From Afipia clevelandensis ATCC 49720 (GTDB lineage: Bacteria; Pseudomonadota; Alphaproteobacteria; Rhizobiales; Xanthobacteraceae): 64,000 nucleotides of DNA. The DNA is taken from positions 3,669,436 through 3,733,435 of the forward strand of contig NZ_KB375281.1 of the NCBI RefSeq assembly GCF_000336555.1, given 5' to 3'. The translations under genes were made by a program, and so were the position numbers. Shown piece by piece: positions 23,962 through 34,160 of this stretch (position 1 is the stretch's first letter; every line of letters starts with the position of its first letter). Under the pieces are notes generated by a model that saw nothing but the letters and a program-made list of their open reading frames with translations, was not told where the DNA came from and did not search any database.

Positions 23962-24398
23962 GCTTCGTGGCTCCAAATTTTTGTGGCGATGCGCGGGGCA
24001 GACCGGTTTGCCGCTTCGCGCCATGGTGCGCCTTCATTCGGCCTTATGGGCCGGACTTCGTCACCGTTTCGCCGTTCCGGACAAAATAAGCGAAAACGGG
24101 GACATCCGACAGCCCAACCTGTGCAAAATGGGGATGGGAAATTGCCCAATACAGCCAATTGATTTGGCTGCAGGGGGATGGAAGCATGGCGTTTCTGGCC
24201 CTAGTTTGCTCAAAAATTGTTGAAAATGGCGGTATTTCTTCGATTTTAGAGTGATTTTCCGCATTTTACGGTGGGCATAAACTGCCAATCACATTTACTA
24301 TCTTGACTGTTTGCCCACACCAATCTGGCCATGCCTGGCTGAGGTGACATGCGCGCCAGCGGTTTGACCGCTGCCGGAGAGCCACTAGCTTGGCTGTC
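23962..24398. other. Non-coding divergent region between metF and the LLM oxidoreductase gene
   Basis: A 437-bp stretch, noticeably more AT-rich than its surroundings, without a convincing gene. It holds CAGCCAA/TTGGCTG (24145-24163) and AGCGGT/ACCGCT (24358-24372) inverted repeats. It should contain the promoters of both neighbours. I looked for SAM, SAH or cobalamin riboswitch features upstream of metF and recognised none. Confidence 0.5.
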
Positions 24399-25418
24399 AT
24401 GACCCCGCTTTCCGTTCTCGACCTTTCGGTCGTCACCACCGGCACCCCGCCTTCGCAATCGCTGCGCAACAGCATCGACCTCGCGCAACATGCCGACCGG
24501 CTTGGCTACACGCGCTACTGGCTGGCCGAGCATCACAGCCTCGCCTCGGTCGCATCGCCTGCGCCGGAAATCATGATCGGGCAGATCGCAGCGGCAACGC
24601 AGCGGATCCGCGTCGGCTCCGGCGGCGTGATGCTGCCGAACCATGCGCCGATCATGGTGGCCGAGCGGTTCAAGATGCTGGAAGCGCTGTTTCCCGGCCG
24701 CATCGATCTTGGCATCGGCCGCGCCCCTGGCACCGACCAGACCACGATGCACGCGCTGCGCCAGCGATTCGATCAGCGCGGCGGCGACGATTTCATCGAG
24801 CGGCTGATCGAACTGACCCTGTGGGAGACGCGCAACTTTCCCGAAGGTCATCCTTACAACAACGTCTTTGCGATGCCGGACGATGCGCCGCTGCCGCCGA
24901 TCTGGCTGCTCGGGTCGAGCGACTACAGCGCGCAGCTTGCCGCCCAGGTCGGCATGGGTTTCGCGTTCGCGCATCACTTCGCCTCGCATGACGCCGCCGA
25001 TTCGATGATTCACTATCGTGCGCATTTCAAGCCGTCACGCTGGCGCGAGACGCCTTACGCCATTCTGGCGATTGCGGTGATCATGGCCGAGACCGATGAG
25101 GAAGCGAACAGGATTGCGATGTCCGCCGATCTAAATCGTCTTCTGCGCGATCGTGGACAATATCGCCCGTTGCCGAGCATCGAGGAGGCGCAGACCTATC
25201 CGTATTCCGATGCGGATCGCGCCAGCATTGCGCGCAACCGCTCCCGGCTGTTCGTCGGCTCACCGCAAACGGTAATGGACAAGATCGCGCCGCTGATCGA
25301 GACCTGCAAGGCGGATGAGGTGATGGTGATCACGGCGACCTACGATCATGAGGCCCGCAAGCGTTCTTACACCTTGCTGGCCGATGCGTTCGGCCTCGGC
25401 AAGCAGGCGGCGGCGTAA
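24399..25418 (+). CDS. LLM-class flavin-dependent oxidoreductase
   Basis: 339 aa from ATG 24399 (MTPLSVLDLSVV, the usual start of this subgroup); a TTG at 24390 is better spaced from GGAG 24375-24378 and cannot be excluded. Bacterial luciferase-like TIM barrel: RLGYTRYWLAEHHS, PEIMIGQIAAATQRIRVGSGGVMLPNHAPIMVAERFKMLEALFPGRIDLGIGRAPGTD, WLLGSSDYSA, and VGSPQTVMDKI at the C-terminal side. Such proteins use FMNH2 or F420-like flavin reactions; this subgroup (YhbW/MsnO8-like) has unknown substrates. It is monocistronic and converges on pheA over a short repeat. Confidence 0.88.
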   Translation: MTPLSVLDLSVVTTGTPPSQSLRNSIDLAQHADRLGYTRYWLAEHHSLASVASPAPEIMIGQIAAATQRIRVGSGGVMLPNHAPIMVAERFKMLEALFPGRIDLGIGRAPGTDQTTMHALRQRFDQRGGDDFIERLIELTLWETRNFPEGHPYNNVFAMPDDAPLPPIWLLGSSDYSAQLAAQVGMGFAFAHHFASHDAADSMIHYRAHFKPSRWRETPYAILAIAVIMAETDEEANRIAMSADLNRLLRDRGQYRPLPSIEEAQTYPYSDADRASIARNRSRLFVGSPQTVMDKIAPLIETCKADEVMVITATYDHEARKRSYTLLADAFGLGKQAAA

Positions 25419-25452
25419 GAGTCTCTTTATAAAAGCGCTGAACTTGAAGTTT

Positions 25453-25481
25453 GTCATTGCCGGGACAAGCCCGGCCATGAC
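25453..25481. repeat. Short palindromic repeat between convergent genes
   Basis: GTCATTGCCGGG-ACAAG-CCCGGCCATGAC, 12-bp arms with one mismatch. This motif is a familiar dispersed intergenic repeat of Bradyrhizobium relatives. It lies between the LLM oxidoreductase stop and the pheA stop and could terminate both transcripts. Confidence 0.7.
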
Positions 25482-25499
25482 GAAAGGCTTGGGATCGTT

Positions 25500-26363
25500 C
25501 TACTCCGCCGCCTTTTCCGTAAACGCCACGCGGAACGGATGCGCCGGATAGACGCCGACAATGCGCAATTCCTTCGAGAAGAACTTCAGTTCTTCCAGCG
25601 CAAAGGCGAGATTGCGGTCGTCGGGATGGCCGTCGACATCGGCATAGAACTGCGTGGCGAAGAAGTTGCCTTCCACCATGTAGCTTTCCAGCTTGGTCAT
25701 ATTGACGCCGTTGGTGGCGAAGCCGCCGAGCGCCTTGTAGAGCGCGGCAGGGAGGTTGCGGACGCGGAAGACGAATGTCGTCACGAGCGCGCCCGAACCC
25801 TGTTCGGCCCAGAGCTGTTCGCGCGCTAAAATCACGAAGCGCGTGGTATTGTGAGCTTCATCCTCGATGTCTTCGGCGAGAATGTCGAGGCCGTAAATGT
25901 CCGCCGCGAGGCGCGAGGCGATGGCGGCGCAATGCTTGTCGCCGCGTTCTGCAATCAGGCGCGCGGCGCCTGCGGTGTCGCCGGCGACGATCGCCTTGAT
26001 GCCGAGCTTGCGGATGATGTTGCGGCACTGGCCGATGGCGTGGACATGACTCTCCACCGTCTTGATATCGCCGAGCCTGGCGCCGCGCGGTCCCATCAAC
26101 TGATGGCGGATCGGCAGAAACCATTCCCCGACAATGAAGAGGCCCGACTGCGGCAACAGGTGGTGGATGTCGGCGACGCGCCCGGCCAGCGAGTTCTCGA
26201 TCGGGATCATGCCGAGCGCCGCTTCGCCGGACGAGATCGCCGCCAGCGCGTCCTCGAAGGTGGCGCAGGGCAGCGGGATCGCGTCAGGGAACGCTTCCTG
26301 GATCGCGATGTGCGAGTTGGCGCCGGGTTCGCCCTGGAAGGCGATTTTCATCGGTTGGGTCAT
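25500..26363 (-). CDS. pheA: Prephenate dehydratase
   Basis: 287 aa monofunctional PheA. N-terminal PDT domain: [42 protein letters not shown], and the catalytic-region motif [13 protein letters not shown] (the conserved Thr in HNTTRF). C-terminal ACT domain from about residue 195 ([32 protein letters not shown]), where the common ESRP phenylalanine-binding motif reads ESYM, possibly altering feedback binding. It converts prephenate to phenylpyruvate for phenylalanine synthesis. Start ATG overlaps the kdsB stop by 4 nt (ATGA), so it is co-translated with kdsB. Confidence 0.94.
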   Translation of the reverse strand: MTQPMKIAFQGEPGANSHIAIQEAFPDAIPLPCATFEDALAAISSGEAALGMIPIENSLAGRVADIHHLLPQSGLFIVGEWFLPIRHQLMGPRGARLGDIKTVESHVHAIGQCRNIIRKLGIKAIVAGDTAGAARLIAERGDKHCAAIASRLAADIYGLDILAEDIEDEAHNTTRFVILAREQLWAEQGSGALVTTFVFRVRNLPAALYKALGGFATNGVNMTKLESYMVEGNFFATQFYADVDGHPDDRNLAFALEELKFFSKELRIVGVYPAHPFRVAFTEKAAE

Positions 26364-27094
26364 CGTAACATCCGCCGTGCGGTCTCAAGGTCATGAGGCG
26401 TATCGACGCCCAGCGGCACCGTGTCAACCACGGTCACGTCGATCCGCATGCCGGCTTCCAGCGCGCGCAACTGTTCGAGCTTTTCGCGGAGCTCCAGCGG
26501 CGAGGGCGGCAAGGCCACGAACCGCGCCAGCGCGCTGCGCCGATAGGCATAGAGGCCGATATGATGATAGCGCGGGCCGTCACCGTAAGGCGCGGTTGCG
26601 CGGGTGAAATACAGCGCCCGCAGCCGGGTGACGCCGAGCGGCGATCCGACCACTTTCACCACATTGGGATTGGTCTGTTCCTCGTCCTTCGTGATGACGG
26701 CGGCGAGGGTGGCGATGTCGACCTGCGGATCGTCGAAGGGCGATAGCACGGCCCGGACCGCATCCGGGTCGATGGTGGGCAGATCGCCCTGCACATTGAT
26801 GATGGTGTCGATCTCGCCAGCGCCGTCGAGGGTCTGAAGCGCCTCGAAAATCCGGTCGGAGCCGGACGGATGGTCGGCGCGGGTCATGACCGCTTCGCCG
26901 CCATGGCTGGTCACGGCAGCCGCGATGTCCGCCGAGTCGGTGGCCACCACCACCCGTCCGATTCGGGCTGCTTCCGCCCGGCGAACGACCTGGACGATCA
27001 TCGGCAGACCGCCGATGTCCAGCAGCGGCTTGCCCGGCAGGCGCGTTGCGGCCATGCGGGCGGGAATCAGCACCAGAGCGCGGGTTTTTGTCAT
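26360..27094 (-). CDS. kdsB: 3-deoxy-manno-octulosonate cytidylyltransferase
   Basis: 244 aa. Nucleotidyltransferase signature [26 protein letters not shown] at the N-terminus, then [23 protein letters not shown], the metal-site segment [21 protein letters not shown] and the [10 protein letters not shown] motif near the C-terminus. It activates Kdo with CTP to CMP-Kdo for lipopolysaccharide core synthesis in the cytoplasm. It is upstream of and overlapping with pheA; this kdsB-pheA pairing is a frequent arrangement in Rhizobiales. The cycM gene is divergent. Confidence 0.95.
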   Translation of the reverse strand: MTKTRALVLIPARMAATRLPGKPLLDIGGLPMIVQVVRRAEAARIGRVVVATDSADIAAAVTSHGGEAVMTRADHPSGSDRIFEALQTLDGAGEIDTIINVQGDLPTIDPDAVRAVLSPFDDPQVDIATLAAVITKDEEQTNPNVVKVVGSPLGVTRLRALYFTRATAPYGDGPRYHHIGLYAYRRSALARFVALPPSPLELREKLEQLRALEAGMRIDVTVVDTVPLGVDTPHDLETARRMLR

Positions 27095-27304
27095 CGGAAG
27101 CAGGCGGCTCGGACAGCCAGATTTGTGAGGAAATAACGGGCGTTTTCAAAGGGTCGCGCGTTTATACGGGTTGCCAGAAGGCAGGCAAACCGTTATCTCG
27201 ATCCCGCTGCCAGTATTGCGCCGCACGACGGCTGCCGGTAGTAAATTTCATGGCCATTTCCCGGCCGCAGACATCGACCCAACGGCCCCGGAGCCTGATC
27301 CAAA

Positions 27305-27856
27305 ATGGACTCCTTCGAACTCAACAAGATCATGGGCGCAGTGCTTGGCACCTGCCTCGTTCTGCTGGCGACCAACATGGCCGCAAACGCGATTTTCTCG
27401 CCGAAGAAGCTGGAAAAGCCCGGCTTCGAGATCGCAGTGAAGGAAGCCGAAGGCACCGGTGGAGCGGCCGCAGCTGCCGCGCCGGCCGAGCCGATCGAAA
27501 AGCTGCTCCAGACCGCCTCGGTCGAAAAGGGCGCTGCTGCTTCCAAGAAGTGCGCCGCCTGTCACACCTTCGAGAAGAACGGCCCGAACAAGGTGGGTCC
27601 AAACCTCTATGGCGTGATCGAGGACGAGATCGGCCACGGCCGTAACGGCTTCAACTTCTCCGCCGCAATGAAGGGCAAGGGCGGCAAGTGGACCTATGAG
27701 GCCATCAACAAGTTCATCACCAGCCCGAAGGGCTTCATTCCCGGCACCGCGATGGGCTTCGCCGGTATCAGCAAGGACAGCGAGCGCGCCGACCTGATTG
27801 CCTACCTGCGTACGCTGGCAGACACCCCGGTGCCACTGCCGACCGCGAGCAAGTGA
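27305..27856 (+). CDS. cycM: Membrane-anchored cytochrome c (CycM type)
   Basis: 183 aa. One N-terminal membrane segment (about residues 9-30, uncleaved because no signal peptidase site follows), an Ala/Pro-rich linker (about 50-62), and a mitochondrial-type class I cytochrome c domain: heme-binding CAACH at residues 83-87, GPNLYGVI, and the axial methionine at about 150 in GTAMGFAG. It carries electrons between the bc1 complex and the aa3 oxidase at the periplasmic face, as shown for Bradyrhizobium CycM. It is a single gene divergent from kdsB and closed by a strong hairpin terminator. Confidence 0.94.
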   Translation: MDSFELNKIMGAVLGTCLVLLATNMAANAIFSPKKLEKPGFEIAVKEAEGTGGAAAAAAPAEPIEKLLQTASVEKGAAASKKCAACHTFEKNGPNKVGPNLYGVIEDEIGHGRNGFNFSAAMKGKGGKWTYEAINKFITSPKGFIPGTAMGFAGISKDSERADLIAYLRTLADTPVPLPTASK

Positions 27857-27901
27857 GCTGGCGGCCAGCGATCCGGTTGTGATGACCGAAATTTAATCCC
27901 G

Positions 27902-27929
27902 AAAACGGCCAGGCTTGCCTGGCCGTTTT
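27902..27929. terminator. Rho-independent terminator after cycM
   Basis: Perfect 13-bp arms AAAACGGCCAGGC and GCCTGGCCGTTTT with a 2-nt loop, 45 bp after the cycM stop, ending in T4 on the plus strand. Confidence 0.9.
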
Positions 27930-28074
27930 GCGTTGCAATTGCTGTTCTTTTCGCGCCGGACATTTCGCCGCAAAGAAGCTGCGGCAACAGGCTGGCGTCA
28001 TATCCAAAAACCGACATAATCGGCCAAGACGTTGCAAGGGCAGTCCTTTTCGCCCAGCCATAGGAACATTCGAT

Positions 28075-29961
28075 TTGAGCATTTCCCGGCGCGGCCTTCT
28101 TCAAAGCGGTGCGTTTGTCGCCACGGTTCCGATGCTGAAGGCGACAGGGCTGGATGTCATTGCGTCCGCAGGCGCGCAGACACAAGCACCGGAATGGAAG
28201 CACGCGCTGTCGCTGTTCGGCGATATCAAATATCCCGCCGGCTTCAAGCATTTCGACTACGTCAATCCGGATGCGCCGAAGGGCGGCACCGCGCGGCAGA
28301 TTTCCATCGGCACCTTCGACAACTTCAATTTCGCGGTTGCAGGCGTGAAGGGCAGCATCGCCCCGGCTGTCATGCTGATCTACGAACCCCTGATGACACA
28401 GTCGCTCGATGAGGCCAGCACCAAATACGGCCTGCTGGCCGAAGCGGCGATGCATCCCGATGATTTTTCGTGGGTCACCTATCGCCTGCGCAAGGAAGCA
28501 CGCTGGCACGACGGCAAGCCGGTGACGCCGGAAGACGTGCTGTTCTCGCTGGAGGTGCTGAAGAAATACAGCCCGATGTATTCGTCCTACTACAAGCATG
28601 TGGTGAAGGCGGAAAAGACAGGTTCGCACGAGATCAAGTTCACCTTCGACGCGCCGGGCAATCGCGAACTACCGAGCATCGTGGGCGAACTCATCGTCCT
28701 GCCGAAGCACTGGTGGGAGGGCACCGACAGCGAAGGCCGCAAGCGTGACATCGGCGCGACCACGCTGGAGAAGCCGCTGGGCTCGGGGCCGTATGCGGTG
28801 AAGGATTTCGTCGCCGGCCGCTCCGTGACCATGGAGCGGGTGAAGAATTACTGGGGCGCGAACACGCCGGTACGTATCGGCCAGCAGAATTTCGACGAGA
28901 TGCGGTTCGAGTTTTTCCGCGACACCACGGTGTCGCTCGAAGCGTTCAAGGCCGATCAGGCGGACTGGACTGTCGAGTCGTCGGCCAAGAGCTGGGCCAC
29001 TGCCTACGACTTTCCCGCGGTGAAGGAAAAGCGTGTGGTGCTGGAGGAATTCCCGATCAACGACTCCGGCCGCATGCAGGGCTTCGCCTTCAACATCCGT
29101 CGCGAGTTGTTCGCCGACAAGCGCGTGCGCCGCGCGTTCAACTACGCGTTCGACTTCGAGGAGATGAACAAGCAACTTTTTTACGGCAAGTACAAGCGCA
29201 TCAACAGCTACTTCGAGGGCACCGAACTCGCCAGCTCCGGCGTGCCGGTGCAGAGGGAATTCGAGATCCTGAAAGAAGTCTACGGCGACATCCCGCCGGA
29301 GGTAATCGCCAAGCCCTATGAGAATCCGGTCGGTGGCGATCCGGAGAAGGTGCGCGACAACCTTCGCAATGCGACGCGGCTTCTGCGCGAAGCGGGCTAT
29401 GAAGTGCGCGAGGGCAAGCTGGTCAGGAAGGACGGCTCGCCGGTCGTAGTCGAATTCCTGCTCGACAATCCCTCGTTCGAGCGCATCGTGCTGTTCTACA
29501 AGCCGTCGCTGGAGCGGCTCGGCATCACTGTGAACGTGCGCACTGTGGACGATGCGCAGTATCAGAACCGGGTGCGCAATTTCGATTACGACATCATCTC
29601 GGATGTCTGGGGCCAGTCGCTCTCGCCCGGCAACGAGCAGCGCGATTTCTGGGGCTCGCAGGCGGCGGACATTCCCGGCTCGCGCAACACTATCGGCATC
29701 AAGAATCCGGTGATCGACAAGCTGATCGACAAGATCATCTATGCGGCCGATCGCGAGACGCTGGTCGCCGCGACCAAGGCGCTCGATCGCGTGCTGCTCT
29801 GGCACTATTACGTCGTGCCGCAGTTCACCTATGGCTTCATGCGTTACGCCCGGTGGGATCGCTTCAGCCACGCGCCGCTTCCGAAATACGGCCGTTCCGG
29901 TCTGCCATCGCTCTGGTGGTACGACAAGGAGAAGGCTGACAAGATCGGCAGGCGTTCTTGA
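28075..29961 (+). CDS. yejA: YejA-like extracellular solute-binding protein (first of two), Tat-exported
   Basis: 628 aa from TTG 28075 with AGGA 9 nt upstream; this places a Tat signal SISRRGLLQSGAF at the very N-terminus. An earlier ATG at 27928 would overlap the cycM terminator. SBP_bac_5 (family 5) fold: LAEAAMHPDDFSWVTYRLRKEARWHDGKPVTPEDVLFSLE, GSGPYAVKDF, VRRAFNYAFDFEEMNK, and the C-terminal KNPVIDKLIDKIIYAADRE. YejA-type proteins bind peptides (in E. coli the microcin C importer). The gene heads an operon with a paralogue, two permeases and a double ATPase, all tightly spaced or overlapping. Confidence 0.9.
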   Translation: MSISRRGLLQSGAFVATVPMLKATGLDVIASAGAQTQAPEWKHALSLFGDIKYPAGFKHFDYVNPDAPKGGTARQISIGTFDNFNFAVAGVKGSIAPAVMLIYEPLMTQSLDEASTKYGLLAEAAMHPDDFSWVTYRLRKEARWHDGKPVTPEDVLFSLEVLKKYSPMYSSYYKHVVKAEKTGSHEIKFTFDAPGNRELPSIVGELIVLPKHWWEGTDSEGRKRDIGATTLEKPLGSGPYAVKDFVAGRSVTMERVKNYWGANTPVRIGQQNFDEMRFEFFRDTTVSLEAFKADQADWTVESSAKSWATAYDFPAVKEKRVVLEEFPINDSGRMQGFAFNIRRELFADKRVRRAFNYAFDFEEMNKQLFYGKYKRINSYFEGTELASSGVPVQREFEILKEVYGDIPPEVIAKPYENPVGGDPEKVRDNLRNATRLLREAGYEVREGKLVRKDGSPVVVEFLLDNPSFERIVLFYKPSLERLGITVNVRTVDDAQYQNRVRNFDYDIISDVWGQSLSPGNEQRDFWGSQAADIPGSRNTIGIKNPVIDKLIDKIIYAADRETLVAATKALDRVLLWHYYVVPQFTYGFMRYARWDRFSHAPLPKYGRSGLPSLWWYDKEKADKIGRRS

Positions 29962-31868
29962 CCGGGCTCTCGCGGCGGCGCGTTCTCGTGCTTGGCGGCA
30001 GCGCCATGGCTGCGGCGTGGACGTCGCGCGGCGTCATGGCTCAATCGTCCGTCGACGGAGCGCCCGAATCCCACGGCATGTCGGCGTTCGGCGATCTGAA
30101 ATATCCAGCCGACTTCAAGAATTTCGATTACGTCAATGTCAGCGCGCCGAAAGGCGGGGTGTTCTCCACCGTGCCCTCGCTGCGGTCCTACAACACCTCG
30201 TTCCAGACCTTCAATTCGCTGAACAGCTTCATTCTGAAGGGGGACGGCGCGTTCGGCATGGATCAGACGTTCGCGTCGCTGATGGTGCGTGCGGGCGATG
30301 AGCCGGATGCGATGTATGGCCTGGTCGCACGTTCGGTCCGGATATCGCCGGACAAGCTGACCTATCGCTTCACGCTGCGGCCGGAAGCAAAGTTTCACGA
30401 CGGTACGAAGATCACCGCGAAGGATGTGGCGTTTTCGCTGTCCGTGCTCAAGGAAAAGGGCCATCCGATTATCCAGCAGCAGTTGCGTGACATGCTGAAG
30501 GCGGAAGCCGGCGACGACGCGGCGGTGACAGTGACCTTCGCGCCCAAGCGGGGCCGCGACGTGCCGCTCTATGTCGCCGGGCTGCCGATCTTTTCCAAAG
30601 CCTATTACGACAAGAAGCCATTCGAGGAATCGACTCTCGACATCCCGCTCGGCTCCGGGCCTTACAAGGTCGGCCGCTTCGAGGCCGGACGCTATATCGA
30701 ATACGAGCGCGTCAAGGACTGGTGGGCGAAAGACCTGCCGGTGTCGCGCGGTGCCTTCAACTTCGACATCGTGCGCTACGAATTCTATCGTGACCGCGAT
30801 GTGGCGTTCGAGGGTTTCACCGGCCGCAACTATCTCTACCGCGAGGAATTCACCGCGCGCATCTGGAATACGCGCTATGATTTTCCCGCGATCAAGGATG
30901 GCCGCGTCAAACAGGAGAAGCTGCCGGACGAGACGCCATCCGGCGCACAAGGCTGGTTTCTCAATATGCGCCGTGCGCAGTTCAAGGATCCGCGCGTGCG
31001 CGAGGCCTTGATCAACGCCTTCGATTTCGAGTGGACCAACAAGACCATCATGTACGGCGCCTATGCGCGCACCGTTTCGCCGTTCCAGAATTCCGACCTG
31101 ATGGCCGAAGGCCCGCCGCCACCGGAAGAATTGAAGCTGCTGGAGCCGTTCCGCGGGCAGGTGCCGGATGAAGTGTTCGGCGCGCCGTTTGTGCCGCCGG
31201 TCACCGACGGATCGGGGCAGGACCGCGCGCTGCTGCGCAAGGCCTCGCAGTTACTGCTGGATGCGGGTTATCCGATCAAGGACGGCAAGCGGCGGCTGCC
31301 GAACGGCGAGGTCTTCCGCATCGAGTTCCTGCTGGACGAGCCTGCCTTCCAGGCGCATCACGCGCCCTACATCAAGAATCTCGGCGTGCTCGGGATCGAG
31401 GCCAGCGTGCGGCTGGTCGATCCGGTGCAGTTCCGCGCCCGTGTCGACGATTTCGATTTCGACACCGCGATCCAGCGCTTCAGCATGTCATCGACGCCGG
31501 GGGACGCGATGCGGACGTTCTTCTCGTCGCAGGTCGCGGATGTGAAAGGTTCGCAAAATCTGTCCGGCATCAAGAGCCCTGCCATAGACGCGCTGATCGA
31601 GCGGATCATCGCCGCGGAAAACCGCGATGAATTGCGTATCGCCTGCCGGGCGTTCGATCGTGTGTTCCGCGCGGGGCGCTATTGGGTGCCGCAATGGTAT
31701 TCCGCCAGCCATCGCATTGCCTACTGGGATGTGTTCGGGCATCCGGCGAACATTCCGCGTTACGCCAGCGGCGTGGGTACGCCGGATCTGTGGTGGAGCG
31801 ACGAGGTGAAAGCTAGGAAGCCGGAGCAGGCCGGGCATGGTGCAACGAAACCCGGGCAGGCGAAATAA
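29958..31868 (+). CDS. YejA-like extracellular solute-binding protein (second of two), Tat-exported
   Basis: 636 aa, start TTG 29958 overlapping the previous stop by 4 nt. The Tat motif LSRRRVLVLGG follows directly. Family 5 binding fold as in the previous gene: SAFGDLKYPADFKNFDYVN, LTYRFTLRPEAKFHDGTKITAKDVAFSLSVL, GSGPYKVGRFEAGRYIEYERVKDWW, VREALINAFDFEWTNKT. The two proteins share the same opening (FGD-KYPA-FK-FDYVN) but are clearly diverged, so they probably present different peptides to one permease. The next gene starts 3 nt later. Confidence 0.9.
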   Translation: MTGLSRRRVLVLGGSAMAAAWTSRGVMAQSSVDGAPESHGMSAFGDLKYPADFKNFDYVNVSAPKGGVFSTVPSLRSYNTSFQTFNSLNSFILKGDGAFGMDQTFASLMVRAGDEPDAMYGLVARSVRISPDKLTYRFTLRPEAKFHDGTKITAKDVAFSLSVLKEKGHPIIQQQLRDMLKAEAGDDAAVTVTFAPKRGRDVPLYVAGLPIFSKAYYDKKPFEESTLDIPLGSGPYKVGRFEAGRYIEYERVKDWWAKDLPVSRGAFNFDIVRYEFYRDRDVAFEGFTGRNYLYREEFTARIWNTRYDFPAIKDGRVKQEKLPDETPSGAQGWFLNMRRAQFKDPRVREALINAFDFEWTNKTIMYGAYARTVSPFQNSDLMAEGPPPPEELKLLEPFRGQVPDEVFGAPFVPPVTDGSGQDRALLRKASQLLLDAGYPIKDGKRRLPNGEVFRIEFLLDEPAFQAHHAPYIKNLGVLGIEASVRLVDPVQFRARVDDFDFDTAIQRFSMSSTPGDAMRTFFSSQVADVKGSQNLSGIKSPAIDALIERIIAAENRDELRIACRAFDRVFRAGRYWVPQWYSASHRIAYWDVFGHPANIPRYASGVGTPDLWWSDEVKARKPEQAGHGATKPGQAK

Positions 31869-31871
31869 TCC

Positions 31872-32981
31872 ATGACCGCGTATATCGCACGCCGCATCCT
31901 GCTGATGATTCCCACATTGCTGGGCATCCTGTTCGTGTCTTTCGTCGTGGTGCAGTTCGCGCCGGGCGGGCCCGTGGAGCGGGTGATCGCGCAATTGTCC
32001 GGCTCCGACACCGGCGCAAGCTCGCGCATTTCCGGCTCATCTGGCGGCGATTTCGCCTCGCGGCCGCAGGCGGGGGCATCTGCCGACGCCGTGTCTTCGA
32101 AGTATCGCGGCGCGCAGGGCCTCGATCCCGATTTCGTCAAGAGCCTTGAAAAGCAGTTCGGGTTCGACAAGCCCGCGCCGGAACGCTTCGCGCTGATGGT
32201 CTGGAATTTCGCGCGGTTCGATTTCGGCAAGAGCTATTTTCGCGATGTCAGCGTGATTCAGCTCATCAAGGAAAAGCTGCCGGTGTCGATGTCGCTCGGC
32301 ATCTGGATGACGCTCTTGACCTATCTGATCTCGATTCCGCTCGGCATCCGCAAGGCGGTGCGTGACGGATCGAAGTTCGACACCTGGACATCGGGCATCA
32401 TCATCATCGGGTTCGCAATTCCCGGCTTTCTGTTTGCGATCCTCCTCATCATCCTGTTCGCGGGCGGATCGTTCTTCGACATTTTCCCGCTGCGAGGCCT
32501 GACCTCGGACGGCTGGTCGCAGATGCCGTGGTATCAGAAGATCACCGATTACTTCTGGCATATCACCCTGCCGCTGGTCTCGATGGCGCTCGGTGCCTTC
32601 GCCACCATGACGCTGCTGACCAAGAACTCGTTCCTCGATGAAATCCGCAAGCAATATGTCATGACCGCCCGCGCCAAGGGGTGCAGCGAACCGCAGGTGC
32701 TTTACGGGCATATCTTTCGCAACGCCATGCTGATCGTGATTGCCGGTTTTCCGAGCGCGTTCATTCACGCCTTCTTTTCCGGTTCGCTCCTGATCGAAAC
32801 CATTTTCTCGCTCGACGGTCTCGGTCTTCTTGGCTTTGAAAGCGTGCTCAACCGCGATTATCCGGTGGTGTTCGGCACGCTGTTCATCTTCTCGCTGGTC
32901 GGTCTTGTGGTGAACCTGATCTCGGATCTCGCCTATATGTGGATTGATCCGCGCATCGACTTTGAGGCGCGCGAGGTATGA
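31872..32981 (+). CDS. yejB: Microcin C/peptide-type ABC transporter permease YejB
   Basis: 369 aa inner-membrane permease of the DppB type. N-terminal segment [38 protein letters not shown], a polar insert of about 60 residues (Ser/Gly-rich, roughly 45-85) typical of YejB, then five more membrane segments and the permease loop [31 protein letters not shown]. It forms the channel with YejE. The stop overlaps the yejE start (ATGA-type overlap at 32978). Confidence 0.93.
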   Translation: MTAYIARRILLMIPTLLGILFVSFVVVQFAPGGPVERVIAQLSGSDTGASSRISGSSGGDFASRPQAGASADAVSSKYRGAQGLDPDFVKSLEKQFGFDKPAPERFALMVWNFARFDFGKSYFRDVSVIQLIKEKLPVSMSLGIWMTLLTYLISIPLGIRKAVRDGSKFDTWTSGIIIIGFAIPGFLFAILLIILFAGGSFFDIFPLRGLTSDGWSQMPWYQKITDYFWHITLPLVSMALGAFATMTLLTKNSFLDEIRKQYVMTARAKGCSEPQVLYGHIFRNAMLIVIAGFPSAFIHAFFSGSLLIETIFSLDGLGLLGFESVLNRDYPVVFGTLFIFSLVGLVVNLISDLAYMWIDPRIDFEAREV

Positions 32982-34156
32982 CTGCCGTGCCCGCCTCATC
33001 CGTTGAAGAAACAGTCCAGTCCCCGATCGGAGAGGCCGTGCCGCCTTCGCGTCACCCGCTCGGTGTCTCGCCGCTCAATCAGCGCCGCTGGCGCAATTTC
33101 AAGTCCAACCGGCGGGGCTACTGGTCGTTCTGGATTTTCGGCCTGCTGTTTTTCATTTCGCTGTTCGCCGAATTGATCGCCAACGACCGCCCGTTCCTGA
33201 TCAAGTTCGACGGCAAGCTGTATTTCCCGGCCTTCGTGACCTATCCGGAAACCGCGTTCGGCGGCGACTTCGAGACAGCGGCGGACTACCGCGATCCCTA
33301 TCTGCAGAAGCTGATCAAGGAGAAGAACGGGACGGTGCTCTGGCCGCTGATCCGTTATTCCTACGGCACGCACAATCTCGATCTGCCGACACCGGCGCCG
33401 TCGCCGCCGACATGGATGCTGACGGAGGCGCAGTGCAAGGCCGTCGTGGAGAAGAAAGGTCTGCGCGGCTGCCGCGACCTTGAATACAACTGGCTCGGCA
33501 CCGACGATCAGGGCCGCGACGTGGTCGCGCGCCTGATCTATGGCTTCCGCATTTCCGTGCTGTTCGGGCTAGCGCTGACGATCGTGTCGTCGGTGATCGG
33601 CATCGCGGCCGGCGGAATCCAGGGCTATTTCGGCGGCTGGGTCGATCTTTTGTTCCAGCGCTTCATCGAGGTGTGGACCGCGATTCCCTCGCTCTATCTG
33701 CTGCTGATCCTGTCGTCGGTGCTGGTGCCCGGATTCTTCGTGCTGCTCGGCATCCTGCTATTGTTCTCGTGGGTGTCGCTGGTCGGCCTTGTCCGCGCGG
33801 AATTCCTGCGCGGGCGTAATTTTGAATACATTCAAGCGGCGCGTGCGCTCGGCGTCTCGAATGCCACCATCATGTTCCGGCATCTGCTGCCGAATGCGAT
33901 GGTGGCGACCATGACGTTCCTGCCGTTCATCGTCTCGTCTTCGGTGATGACGTTGACGGCGCTGGATTTCCTCGGCTTCGGCCTGCCGCCGGGCTCGCCT
34001 TCGCTGGGCGAGTTGCTGTCGCAGGGCAAGGCCAATGTGCAGGCGCCGTGGCTCGGTTTCACCGGCTTCTTCGCGGTGGCGATCATGCTGTCGCTCCTGA
34101 TTTTTATCGGCGAGGGCGTGCGCGATGCCTTCGATCCGCGCAAGACGTTCAGGTAA
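32978..34156 (+). CDS. yejE: Microcin C/peptide-type ABC transporter permease YejE
   Basis: 392 aa, DppC type. It has an N-terminal cytoplasmic tail, [30 protein letters not shown], a long periplasmic insert (about residues 60-165) characteristic of YejE with [27 protein letters not shown] after it, and the cytoplasmic EAA loop [27 protein letters not shown]. Pairs with YejB. Length and insert fit YejE rather than a dipeptide permease. Confidence 0.93.
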   Translation: MTAVPASSVEETVQSPIGEAVPPSRHPLGVSPLNQRRWRNFKSNRRGYWSFWIFGLLFFISLFAELIANDRPFLIKFDGKLYFPAFVTYPETAFGGDFETAADYRDPYLQKLIKEKNGTVLWPLIRYSYGTHNLDLPTPAPSPPTWMLTEAQCKAVVEKKGLRGCRDLEYNWLGTDDQGRDVVARLIYGFRISVLFGLALTIVSSVIGIAAGGIQGYFGGWVDLLFQRFIEVWTAIPSLYLLLILSSVLVPGFFVLLGILLLFSWVSLVGLVRAEFLRGRNFEYIQAARALGVSNATIMFRHLLPNAMVATMTFLPFIVSSSVMTLTALDFLGFGLPPGSPSLGELLSQGKANVQAPWLGFTGFFAVAIMLSLLIFIGEGVRDAFDPRKTFR

Positions 34157-34160
34157 GAAC

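Noticed and set aside
23962-24398. SAM, SAH or cobalamin riboswitch upstream of metF
   Set aside because: No conserved core motif recognised; a covariance-model search would be needed and was not possible.
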